Shown: positions 1-6,674 of the stretch, in pieces
How the letters are laid out: the number at the start of each line of letters is the position of its first letter
Numbering within the stretch: the first letter of the stretch is position 1
From: Anaerolineae bacterium
Lineage (GTDB): Bacteria > Chloroflexota > Anaerolineae > J102
Length of the DNA: 11,525 nt
Direction of reading: 5' to 3'
Assembly (NCBI GenBank): GCA_015493675.1
Contig: WGCR01000468.1
Span: 1-11,525, forward strand
The notes under the pieces: model-generated
The model's database searches: none
What the model was told of the DNA's origin: nothing
The model's input: only the letters and a program-made list of their open reading frames with translations
Translations under genes and position numbers: made by a program

Positions 1-1668
1 ACCGGCAAGCGCACCGCCCGCGCCGCCATCAAGATCGCGGTGGATATGGCCAATGAGGGCCTCATCAGCAAGGAAGAGGCCGTGATGCGCGTCACGCCCG
101 AGCAGGTGGACACGCTGTTGCACCCGCAGTTCGATGAAGAGACCAAGAAGGCGGCCCGGGCCGAGGGTAAGCTCTTCGCCAGCGGCGTCAACGCTTCGCC
201 CGGCGCCGCGGTGGGCCGCGTCTACTTCGACGCCGACACCGCGGAGCGCATGGCCAAGGAAGAGGGCCAGGATGTGATCATGGTGCGGCCCTTCACCCGG
301 CCCGACGACGTGCACGGTATGTTGGCGGCCAAGGGCATCCTTACCAGCGAGGGTGGCGCCACCAGCCACGCGGCCGTGGTCGCCCGCCAGTTCGGCATCC
401 CCGCCGTGGTCGGCGCTTCTGATATGGTCATCGATCTGGAGGCCCGCACCGCCACCGCCCACGGTCTCACCGTGAAAGAGGGCGACTGGCTGTCGGTGGA
501 TGGAGCCAGCGGCGAGGCCTTCTTCGGCCAGATTGCCACCTCCGCCCCCAAATTCGAGGAGCAGACCGATCTCATCACCCTGCTGATCTGGGCCGACGAG
601 TTCCGCCGCCTGCAGGTGTGGGCCAACGCCGACTATCCCGCCGACGCCAAGCGCGCCCGGGACTTCGGCGCCCAGGGCATCGGCCTCACCCGCACCGAGC
701 ACATGTTCTTCGAGGAAGAGCGTCTGCCCATCGTGCAGCGCATGATTCTGGCCGACACGCCCGAGGAGCGCACCGCCGCGCTGGATGAGCTGCTGCCCTT
801 CCAGCGCGGCGATTTCGAGGGCCTGTTCGAGGTGATGGATGGTCTGCCCGTCATCATTCGCCTCATCGACCCGCCCCTGCACGAGTTCCTGCCCGACATG
901 TACGAGCTGGTGGCCGAGGTGGCCGAGATGCGGGCCAAAGGCGAGACCGAAGGTCTGGCCGCCAAAGAGGCCATGCTGAAAGATGTGGAAGGCCTGCACG
1001 AAAGCAATCCCATGATGGGGATGCGCGGCGTCCGCCTCAGCATCGTCATGCCCGAGATCGTGGAGATGCAGGTGCGGGCCATCTTCGAGGCCGCAGCCAA
1101 TCAGGCCCTGAAGGGCGTGGTGGTCAAACCCGAGGTGATGATCCCCCTGGTCAGCCATGTGAACGAGCTCAAGGTCATCCAGCCTCGCTTGCAGCGCATC
1201 GCCAAAGAGGTGATGGCGGAGAAGGGCATCGACTTCGAGTACAAGTTCGGCACCATGATCGAAATCCCCCGCGCCGCGCTGACTGCGAAGGAAATCGCGG
1301 GGGTGGCCGAGTTCTTCTCCTTCGGCACCAACGACCTCACCCAGATGACTTTCGGTTACAGCCGCGACGACGCCGAGGCCCGCTTCCTCCTCACTTACGT
1401 CGAGACCGGCGTGCTGCCCGTCAACCCCTTCCAGACCATCGACCGGGATGGCGTGGGTCGTCTGATGAAGATGGCCATCGATGAAGGCCGGGCCGCCCGC
1501 CCGGGCCTGGAAGTGGGCATCTGTGGCGAGCATGGCGGCGATCCCGATTCCATCGAGTTCTGCCACCTGGCCGGCAACAACTACGTGAGCTGCTCCCCCT
1601 TCCGCGTGCCCATCGCCCGCCTTGCCGCGGCGCAGGCTGCGTTGAAAGAGAAGGGCGTGAAAGGGTAA
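1..1668 (+). CDS. ppdK: Pyruvate, phosphate dikinase, C-terminal part (5' end cut by window edge)
   Basis: The enzyme interconverts PEP + AMP + PPi with pyruvate + ATP + Pi in the cytoplasm and links glycolysis and gluconeogenesis. The reading frame is open from base 1, so the GTG at 40 is not the true start; 555 codons are visible of a family length near 870-900. The missing part is the N-terminal ATP-binding domain. Visible are the phosphohistidine swivel domain with GGATSHAAVVAR (catalytic His codon 367-369) and the TIM-barrel PEP/pyruvate domain with GIGLTRTEH, GMRGVRLS, EIPRAAL and GTNDLTQMTFGYSRDD. Close to the end is GICGEHGGDP (catalytic Cys codon 1522-1524), followed by NYVSCSPFRVPIARLAAAQA. 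All expected active-site motifs are intact and the stop TAA is at 1666-1668. Base composition is high GC (about 63% in a sampled line). A stop-proximal palindrome and a T-run terminator follow. Identification is very secure; PEP synthase and PTS enzyme I are less likely given the C-terminal motif wording. Confidence 0.97.
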   Translation, partial: TGKRTARAAIKIAVDMANEGLISKEEAVMRVTPEQVDTLLHPQFDEETKKAARAEGKLFASGVNASPGAAVGRVYFDADTAERMAKEEGQDVIMVRPFTRPDDVHGMLAAKGILTSEGGATSHAAVVARQFGIPAVVGASDMVIDLEARTATAHGLTVKEGDWLSVDGASGEAFFGQIATSAPKFEEQTDLITLLIWADEFRRLQVWANADYPADAKRARDFGAQGIGLTRTEHMFFEEERLPIVQRMILADTPEERTAALDELLPFQRGDFEGLFEVMDGLPVIIRLIDPPLHEFLPDMYELVAEVAEMRAKGETEGLAAKEAMLKDVEGLHESNPMMGMRGVRLSIVMPEIVEMQVRAIFEAAANQALKGVVVKPEVMIPLVSHVNELKVIQPRLQRIAKEVMAEKGIDFEYKFGTMIEIPRAALTAKEIAGVAEFFSFGTNDLTQMTFGYSRDDAEARFLLTYVETGVLPVNPFQTIDRDGVGRLMKMAIDEGRAARPGLEVGICGEHGGDPDSIEFCHLAGNNYVSCSPFRVPIARLAAAQAALKEKGVKG

Positions 1669-1678
1669 TTGCCCCCAA

Positions 1679-1711
1679 AGACCTTCGAGGTCTCCGAGAC
1701 CTCGAAGGTCT
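1679..1711. repeat. Nested perfect palindrome downstream of ppdK
   Basis: AGACCTTCGAGGTCT and its exact reverse complement AGACCTCGAAGGTCT are separated by CCG, giving a 15-bp stem with a 3-nt loop. Each arm is itself a small hairpin (AGACCT-TCG-AGGTCT and AGACCT-CGA-AGGTCT), so the sequence can fold as one long stem or two short ones. It begins 10 nt after the ppdK stop. No T run follows directly, so it is more likely a mobile or structural intergenic repeat, or an mRNA 3'-end stabiliser, than a complete terminator. The perfect symmetry is seen directly; the role is inferred. Confidence 0.85.
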
Positions 1712-1719
1712 GACGACGA

Positions 1720-1754
1720 CGCCCGGTGTGCGTTTGCGCATCGGGTGTTTTTTT
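1720..1754 (+). terminator. Intrinsic terminator after ppdK (copy 1 of a shared module)
   Basis: A GC-rich stem CGCCCGGT-(GT)-GCG pairs around a TTTG loop with CGCATCGGGTG, with wobble pairs and a two-base bulge, and is followed at once by seven T residues (1748-1754). It lies 51 nt after the ppdK stop on the same strand. A near-identical copy lies after the NTPase gene at 10565-10599, where a T in the left arm and a C in the right arm keep the stem paired. Confidence 0.7.
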
Positions 1755-1763
1755 GCATTTAGC

Positions 1764-1866
1764 GACCTCCGGGAGGTGGGGGCGAACACGGCGGCAAAAG
1801 CCAATACTTCGGTGCGACAAGCCGTTGGCAATCAATCAGCAGGCGATTCCCCACCTCCCGGAGGTC
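1764..1866 (+). repeat. 103-bp palindrome-bounded element (MITE/REPIN-like), copy 1
   Basis: The element is bounded by perfect 18-bp inverted repeats, GACCTCCGGGAGGTGGGG at 1764-1781 and CCCCACCTCCCGGAGGTC at 1849-1866. Each end is itself a palindrome (ACCTCC-G-GGAGGT). The interior holds a potential 30-nt hairpin at 1800-1829 closed by GCCAA/TTGGC. No credible gene lies inside, although several spurious frames cross it. A second copy lies at 10609-10710 in the opposite orientation, about 87% identical by hand alignment. The architecture recalls REP doublets or miniature inverted-repeat elements mobilised in trans; no transposase lies in the window and no clear target-site duplication was seen. 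Confidence 0.8.
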
Positions 1867-2084
1867 AGGCGAAGCGACACGCGTTTGCACTCATGCCCGC
1901 TTTGTCCTATCATTTTTGTCAGGCGCGCCGATCCATCCATCCACCGCCTGTATCCCCCACACTCCCTCCCACGCTCACTCCTTCTCTCACGCTCTCCCCA
2001 TTCCCCCACATCTCCATCTTTATTATCTGCGAGAATCAGATTTTCCAGATTCTTCTGCGTTCTATTTCTCAGGACCGAATGTAA
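1867..2084 (+). other. Non-coding leader with C/T-rich low-complexity tract
   Basis: No gene is supported in these 218 bases. From about 1929 to 2022 the plus strand is almost free of G and consists of short C/T/A words (CCATCCATCC, CCCCCACACTCCCTCCC). It becomes AT-richer from about 2018. A purine-poor leader immediately upstream of a gene could keep the mRNA unstructured, but that is inference. An overlapping short frame starting near 1728 has a composition explained by the repeats and is not accepted as a gene. Confidence 0.5.
2021..2026 (+). promoter_or_regulatory. Candidate -10 box (TATTAT) for the four-Cys protein gene
   Basis: TATTAT matches five of six consensus positions and lies about 60 nt before the ATG at 2085. 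No convincing -35 hexamer lies 16-18 nt upstream within the C-rich tract, so the call is weak. Confidence 0.25.
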
Positions 2085-2861
2085 ATGGCAGATGATTTCT
2101 TGGCCAACTACCCCAACGCTGAAAACTTCATCCCGGGCATCTACAACTATTGCGACCGCTGGTGCGAGCGCTGCCCTTTCACCGACCGCTGCATGAACTA
2201 CGCCCGGGAAAAACGCCGTTGGGGCGACAATCCGCCGCGAGATTTGCAAGACCCCGAATTTTGGGACGCGTTCAACGAGGTGATGGAAGAAACGCTGGCC
2301 CTGCTGGCCAACATCACCGAGGAGCTGGGCATTGATCCCGATGATGTGGATGAGGAGGCGCTGGCCGAGGATGAGCAGCGCTTCGGGGAGGCATGGCAGC
2401 ATCCCCTGATGCAGGCGGCCACCGACTATGGCAAGATGGTGGACCAATGGTTCGAAGATGCGGAAGGGGATTTCCTGGACAAGGAGGAGACCCTGAACAT
2501 GCTGGCCCGAGTGAACGCGCCGGGCATTGACCCCGAAGCCGAGGCCCGCGCCCTCATCGATGCAGTCGAAGTGATTCGCTGGTATCAGTTCTTCATCGCG
2601 GCCAAGGTGCATCGGGCGCTGATGGGACTGGATGACCCGGACGACGGCTTCCCCAAGGATGGGGACGGCTCGGCCAAGATTGCGTTGATCGCCACCGAGC
2701 GTTCGATGGCGGCGTGGGAGCGGCTGTTGTACGCCTTTCCGGCGCGAGAGATGGAGGCCTTGCGCATCCTCGCCCATCTGCAACGGCTGCGCGACCAAAC
2801 CGATGCTCTCTTCCCCAACGCCCGGGCCTTCGTCCGCCCCGGCTTCGATGAATTGCCATAA
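2085..2861 (+). CDS. Acidic conserved-looking hypothetical protein with N-terminal four-Cys cluster
   Basis: A 258-residue cytoplasmic-looking protein with no signal peptide or membrane segment. All four cysteines sit in one cluster, C23-x3-C27-x2-C30-x5-C36, within YCDRWCERCPFTDRC, which suggests a bound zinc ion or an iron-sulfur cluster. The rest is strongly acidic and apparently helical, with Glu/Asp-rich stretches around residues 85-105 and many Trp and aromatic residues (for example IRWYQFF). The ATG at 2085 is chosen because the Cys cluster follows at once and AGGA lies at 2071-2074, about 10 nt upstream. The gene ends facing the minus-strand acyltransferase. I do not recognise a named family; the C-x3-C-x2-C pattern resembles radical SAM, but length and context do not fit. 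Reality of the gene is likely; function is unknown. Confidence 0.85.
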   Translation: MADDFLANYPNAENFIPGIYNYCDRWCERCPFTDRCMNYAREKRRWGDNPPRDLQDPEFWDAFNEVMEETLALLANITEELGIDPDDVDEEALAEDEQRFGEAWQHPLMQAATDYGKMVDQWFEDAEGDFLDKEETLNMLARVNAPGIDPEAEARALIDAVEVIRWYQFFIAAKVHRALMGLDDPDDGFPKDGDGSAKIALIATERSMAAWERLLYAFPAREMEALRILAHLQRLRDQTDALFPNARAFVRPGFDELP

Positions 2862-2898
2862 AGCCTGCAGTCGATTACGCAAGATGGGCTATTGGGAC

Positions 2899-2915
2899 AA
2901 AAAGACGCGCTTTTT
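2899..2915. terminator. Possible weak bidirectional terminator between convergent genes
   Basis: AAAAAG-ACGCG-CTTTTT forms a 6-bp, mostly A-T stem with T runs on either strand. It lies in the 101-bp gap between the convergent ends of the four-Cys gene and the acyltransferase gene. The position fits, but the stem is weak in GC pairs. Confidence 0.35.
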
Positions 2916-2962
2916 CATCGCCCAGGCCGCGTCCGTTGAACGCCGGGTTAGGCGCCACTCCC

Positions 2963-3625
2963 TCATCCTATCACCTTACGCCATCTCCACGAACTCACCC
3001 AATCCACTCGCATCCGAAACACTATCAACCATTTTTCATACCGCTCAAAGTATCCTACCATCTTCTGCCTCGCCGCCCGTTCTCGCTCCCCTACAGGCAG
3101 CATCGGTATCTCTTCGTACCTCGTGACCTCGTAGAATATTTTCAACAGCGGCCGCGGCGCATATCCTACCCACCATTCTATTCTTTTCCTCAACGCCCAT
3201 TCACTCATCTTCCCAATCAGCCCCAACGCCACTATCCGTCCGCCCCTTGCCTCCGGCACTACCGCAAACCGCCCCATTTCCATTGTCTTGCTTGGCTCCG
3301 GCCATTGCTTCGCTCTAAATAACTCCCAAACCGGACTCCCTTTGCTCAAAGGAGTCAGTCGCAACGTGCCCACAGCCTTTCCCCGATAGAAGGCCAGCAG
3401 GTTCACAGACCACGCGTCATACCGATCCGTCATGCGTTGATGAGGATACTTATTCCTTGAAATGTAGCCCGCCTCTTCGTACACTCTCCACCGAATGCGA
3501 TACACAGCATCCAAATCTGCCGCACTCTGCGCCACCCGGAAAGTGTAGCCATGAAAACGGGCATACCATGCAAAACTCTTTAGCCCATACCACTGCCGTA
3601 GAAGATGAAGTGCTTTGCTTTCCAT
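2963..3625 (-). CDS. GNAT-fold acyltransferase, LuxI/FeeM (autoinducer or N-acyl amino acid synthase)-like
   Basis: This 220-residue protein resembles the acyl-transfer branch of the GNAT superfamily that includes LuxI-type acyl-homoserine-lactone synthases and FeeM N-acyl amino acid synthases. Visible landmarks run in the expected order: YRIRWRVYEEAGY (42-54), DRYD (67-70, a D-x-x-D pair), LLAFYRGKAVGTLRL (76-90, beta-strand with Arg89), then EMGRFAVVPEARGG (116-129, an E-x-x-R pair plus a pyrophosphate-loop-like stretch). The C-terminal 60 residues are basic and aromatic. There is no signal peptide, so it acts in the cytoplasm or at the membrane face, probably using acyl-ACP or acyl-CoA; that is inferred from the family. 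The ATG lies 12 nt after the TAG of the secreted-protein gene with no clear ribosome site between them, suggesting an operon and translational coupling. The coding strand is notably purine-rich. A generic GNAT acetyltransferase is the main alternative. Confidence 0.8.
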   Translation of the reverse strand: MESKALHLLRQWYGLKSFAWYARFHGYTFRVAQSAADLDAVYRIRWRVYEEAGYISRNKYPHQRMTDRYDAWSVNLLAFYRGKAVGTLRLTPLSKGSPVWELFRAKQWPEPSKTMEMGRFAVVPEARGGRIVALGLIGKMSEWALRKRIEWWVGYAPRPLLKIFYEVTRYEEIPMLPVGERERAARQKMVGYFERYEKWLIVFRMRVDWVSSWRWRKVIG

Positions 3626-3637
3626 CGCCGCTGACGC

Positions 3638-6565
3638 CTAACGATATGATTGTAATGCTAGGGGAAGATACATTGTATCCCGTACAGATGTGATGATCAG
3701 GTCATAACTGGCGCCACAATATGCAGCAGCGTATTCATTGTCGGGCGTAACTTTGACGTAATATCTACCAGGCTTGGCCGGCGACCACATGATCTTCGAG
3801 GCAGATCGTATGCCGCCATCATCATCTTCTGCCAGAAGTGTTGAGCCATTCGTGTCATAAAGATAAAGATGAGTGTCTTCATCTGATCCCAGATTGAATG
3901 TTTCAATGCGGAAGGTGTTGCCCACATCCTGGGCTGATACATTAAACGCAACCCAATCAACATCGTTGCTCACATGGAATGAGTGGGGTTGGATGGCTGA
4001 ATAATGGGAAGCCTGAGCCGTATTATTATCGGGCTCGAAATCATCTGCTGATACAGGGGCGGGGCGAGGGCCTTCTAGACTAATACTGTGTCCGTTTGGA
4101 GAATAGTATTTTACTTCTGGCTGGATGCACCTCTGGCCCACCTGCACAATGGAACAATCCGACCACCAAAATAACCCGTCAAATGGCACGGCATAGTGAC
4201 CCGAGGCGTTGGTTGCGCCAATTTGGGGAATTGCAAAAGAGACCCCGCTCCCTATTCTATGCAATACAGAATGAATTGGCTGATTGGCCGGAGCCTGCCC
4301 GACTAGCTGATTGTGCGGGACATCTTTTTCGACGGTTAGCTGTGGTATCGGAACGGTGACGGATTCATTATCCTGGGCGTTCACCTGAAGAATGTCGTTA
4401 GTCTGAATGGTGACGTGCTCAAAGTTAACTTGAAAATATCTTCCAGAGGATGAAACAGTACGTTTTGTTTCGACAATGCTCCCATTGCGTTGCAAAGAAA
4501 CAGTGACAGATGTGCTCGGTGTTTTTGTGTATCCCCAAACATACTGATCACCTATTCGTGTGTTGACTGAAAATGCGTCAAATGTTTGAGCAGTGTAGTG
4601 ACCATCACCTCCTAAGAGCCATAGAATGCCATGATCTTGCGCCCCAATTTGAGCGCCACTGAAAGTTAACTCGTAATGGCCGGAATTATTTTTCTCCGTA
4701 CAATGATCGGAATCACCAGATGAACGACGGAAGTCATTCAACCATGCTAATAACTTCCCTTGCCCTGACTCTCCAATCAATTTACCTGAGTTGGTATCAA
4801 GCTGCGCCGAGAGATCTTGCACTCTCATGGACTCCAACCCTGTTCCATTCGTTGCCTTCACTTCGATTATATCACGAGGTTCGATCCTGGATGAAAACCA
4901 AGTGTCGAAGCTGCCATCCCAGCCATCTACCCATTGGTTTGTATGTGTTTCCTTGATGCTACCGTCAGGCTTTTTGAGTATAATGTCAACATGGGGCGTC
5001 GAAGGATCTTTCCAATAACCGCTAACTGTTTGATAGGAAAGATTTGCAATGATCGCTGAAGTCCTCATGCTCTGTGATTGATAATTTCCCTCGTCATCAA
5101 ATACATAAACATACCCATAATCTCCCGGTGTAACATCGATATTCATCCCTATATCAAATTTGCCATTGCCATTGGCCTTTTTGATATTACACGCCCACTC
5201 ATCTTCACATGACGTCATCACTTTATCCCAATGCGGGGATGTTCGTTCATATATATCCGCCTCGATTAATCGTCGTGGAGAAGTCGTTCCTGTCACTTTG
5301 TTGTGAATGGCATCTAACTCAGAAGTTAGTGGGATAACATGGTAACGGATCGTTACACCGCCACCTGAGATTTGAAGATCATCACCAGGCTGGATATCAT
5401 CGAGTCCTTGATAAAACGAACCCATCCAGGATGTGACGCCCTGAAATGTGGCTAGTTGATGGCCGCTGCGAAAAATGGTGGCAGTAAATCTGGTGTATGG
5501 TTTCAGTGTAACGATCAAAGAGTTAAAGTCAAATATTGATACCTGGAAGGGGAAAATAAAGATGGTTGTTCCATTACCGGAATTGTCTTTAGCAATGATA
5601 TCGAACATTGCACGGCGGTCAAAATCGACGACGCCGTGGAAGTCAATATTAAATGACCCGTTTTGTTCTACTGATTTTTCTAGAGTAAATTGCGTAGAAT
5701 CACAACTATTGTCCTTCGGCTGAATTGCCGTTACTTCTACCTTGTGGCCTGTTTGGGAATATCCTTCAACTCGGTTTGTATCTGGATTTGCCCAGGCGAG
5801 GAGATATGTCACTCTTGTTCTGACTGTGTTGTTGTGGGCAGTTACTTCGACTATATCGCCTGGACGCAATGTCCAATCGAAACCGAATGATGGGCAATAA
5901 TGCCAGTCGGGCCGGAAGAAATACTTTCCATCACTATTACTTGTTGTCTGCATCGTGGCAATAACCTGAGACCCGTGTAAAATACGCATATTAACACTGA
6001 TATTGGGCTTTGTTTTTCCATACACAGAGCTGTACGATGAACCGACAGGAGCATACGCCTCGATACTTGGATCCGTTGTTGATGAAGCCAACGGATCTAA
6101 ATCATGTTCAGAGAGATACTTAAGGTGACTCATTGCTACTAATTGCTCCGTGAAAGCCTTGCTTCCCTCTGTGGCACAAGTTGGAACTGCTTTTTCAAGG
6201 GGCAGCACAGTTGCATTTTCCGCTAGCTGTCGCAGAGATGGCTCCACACTTTTGGCAGCGCCCTGCACTATAATACCGTAAACATCTGGACGAATATCAT
6301 ATCCCTTTATTTTTCCTTCAGCAACCATTTTATCTAACTCTTTCGTCAAAGGCTCGGTTTGCTTGTGCAGTAAGCCAATGACATAATTTCTCGCCATAAA
6401 CTCATCGAGTCCAACAGGAATTTTATCGAACTCAGGCATTTGGGCGTGTAAGATGAGAACATACTTTGCGGTCGATACATCACCGGATTGAGCAAAGATT
6501 GGTGGTAAAGAAAAACCGAAAAGAATCACAATGGTTATTGCAATGATGGAAAGTTTGGTTTTCAT
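3638..6565 (-). CDS. Secreted multi-domain protein: signal peptide, I9-like region, four repeat modules, PPC domain
   Basis: A 975-residue exported protein. Residues 1-25 form a signal peptide (basic MKTK, hydrophobic core, likely cut after IFA). Residues about 35-125 resemble a subtilase propeptide (inhibitor I9 type), with YVLILHAQMP and a later GYDIRPDVYGIIVQGAA stretch, yet no subtilisin catalytic domain follows. Residues about 185-830 contain four beta-rich modules with a period near 160. Landmarks are LRPGDIVEV (233), IQPGDDLQI (391), IEPRDIIEV (561) and IQTNDILQV (720), each followed about 20 residues later by a D..(T)N..(V/L)xG segment. Residues 841-962 are a bacterial pre-peptidase C-terminal (PPC) domain (DDFEPDNNTAQA, DVDWVAF, THLYLYD, LLAEDDDGG, GRYYVKV). 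The last residues MYLPLALQSYR form a short hydrophobic tail. A ribosome site precedes the ATG. Sampled GC is about 42%, well below neighbours, suggesting transfer. It probably acts at the cell surface in adhesion or as a scaffold; the function is not known. Confidence 0.88.
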   Translation of the reverse strand: MKTKLSIIAITIVILFGFSLPPIFAQSGDVSTAKYVLILHAQMPEFDKIPVGLDEFMARNYVIGLLHKQTEPLTKELDKMVAEGKIKGYDIRPDVYGIIVQGAAKSVEPSLRQLAENATVLPLEKAVPTCATEGSKAFTEQLVAMSHLKYLSEHDLDPLASSTTDPSIEAYAPVGSSYSSVYGKTKPNISVNMRILHGSQVIATMQTTSNSDGKYFFRPDWHYCPSFGFDWTLRPGDIVEVTAHNNTVRTRVTYLLAWANPDTNRVEGYSQTGHKVEVTAIQPKDNSCDSTQFTLEKSVEQNGSFNIDFHGVVDFDRRAMFDIIAKDNSGNGTTIFIFPFQVSIFDFNSLIVTLKPYTRFTATIFRSGHQLATFQGVTSWMGSFYQGLDDIQPGDDLQISGGGVTIRYHVIPLTSELDAIHNKVTGTTSPRRLIEADIYERTSPHWDKVMTSCEDEWACNIKKANGNGKFDIGMNIDVTPGDYGYVYVFDDEGNYQSQSMRTSAIIANLSYQTVSGYWKDPSTPHVDIILKKPDGSIKETHTNQWVDGWDGSFDTWFSSRIEPRDIIEVKATNGTGLESMRVQDLSAQLDTNSGKLIGESGQGKLLAWLNDFRRSSGDSDHCTEKNNSGHYELTFSGAQIGAQDHGILWLLGGDGHYTAQTFDAFSVNTRIGDQYVWGYTKTPSTSVTVSLQRNGSIVETKRTVSSSGRYFQVNFEHVTIQTNDILQVNAQDNESVTVPIPQLTVEKDVPHNQLVGQAPANQPIHSVLHRIGSGVSFAIPQIGATNASGHYAVPFDGLFWWSDCSIVQVGQRCIQPEVKYYSPNGHSISLEGPRPAPVSADDFEPDNNTAQASHYSAIQPHSFHVSNDVDWVAFNVSAQDVGNTFRIETFNLGSDEDTHLYLYDTNGSTLLAEDDDGGIRSASKIMWSPAKPGRYYVKVTPDNEYAAAYCGASYDLIITSVRDTMYLPLALQSYR

Positions 6566-6570
6566 TGTCT

Positions 6571-6576
6571 ACCTCT
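6571..6576 (-). promoter_or_regulatory. Ribosome binding site of the secreted-protein gene
   Basis: On the minus strand AGAGGT lies five bases (AGACA) before the ATG at 6565-6563. It is the clearest Shine-Dalgarno site in the window and fixes the start, which also places the signal peptide directly at the N-terminus. Confidence 0.75.
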
Positions 6577-6674
6577 AATTGGATTCATTTGAAGCGTTCA
6601 AGTTGGAGTAGTTCATCGGTTAACCATACGTTTTGAAGAGTAATGCGTGCCGACATTTCACTAGAAGAAAACCA

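Noticed and set aside
1730..1888. GCGTTTGC at 1730-1737 and 1881-1888 as a possible target-site duplication flanking the element
   Set aside because: The words are not adjacent to the element ends, are only 8 bases, and the left one is part of the terminator stem; the second copy of the element lacks an equivalent on its right.
2151..2174. C-x3-C-x2-C resembling the radical SAM cluster motif
   Set aside because: The residue before the third Cys is not aromatic as is usual, a fourth Cys follows, and the protein is short, acidic and lacks radical SAM strand motifs; simple metal binding is the safer reading.
1726..2196. Plus-strand frames over the repeat and C-rich leader (also 1728-2084)
   Set aside because: Their translation is low-complexity Pro/Ser sequence derived from the repeat and C/T tract, with no ribosome site or domain.
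1836..2882. 348-codon open frame on the minus strand, longer than the plus-strand gene it overlaps
   Set aside because: It is antisense to the four-Cys gene and runs into the C-rich leader and the palindromic element. Its translation has no recognisable motif, whereas the plus-strand frame has a compact Cys cluster and a plausible ribosome site.
2936..3322. 128-codon plus-strand frame opposite the acyltransferase
   Set aside because: Its Pro/His/Ser-rich translation is the complement of a purine-rich coding strand; the minus strand has the coherent GNAT pattern.
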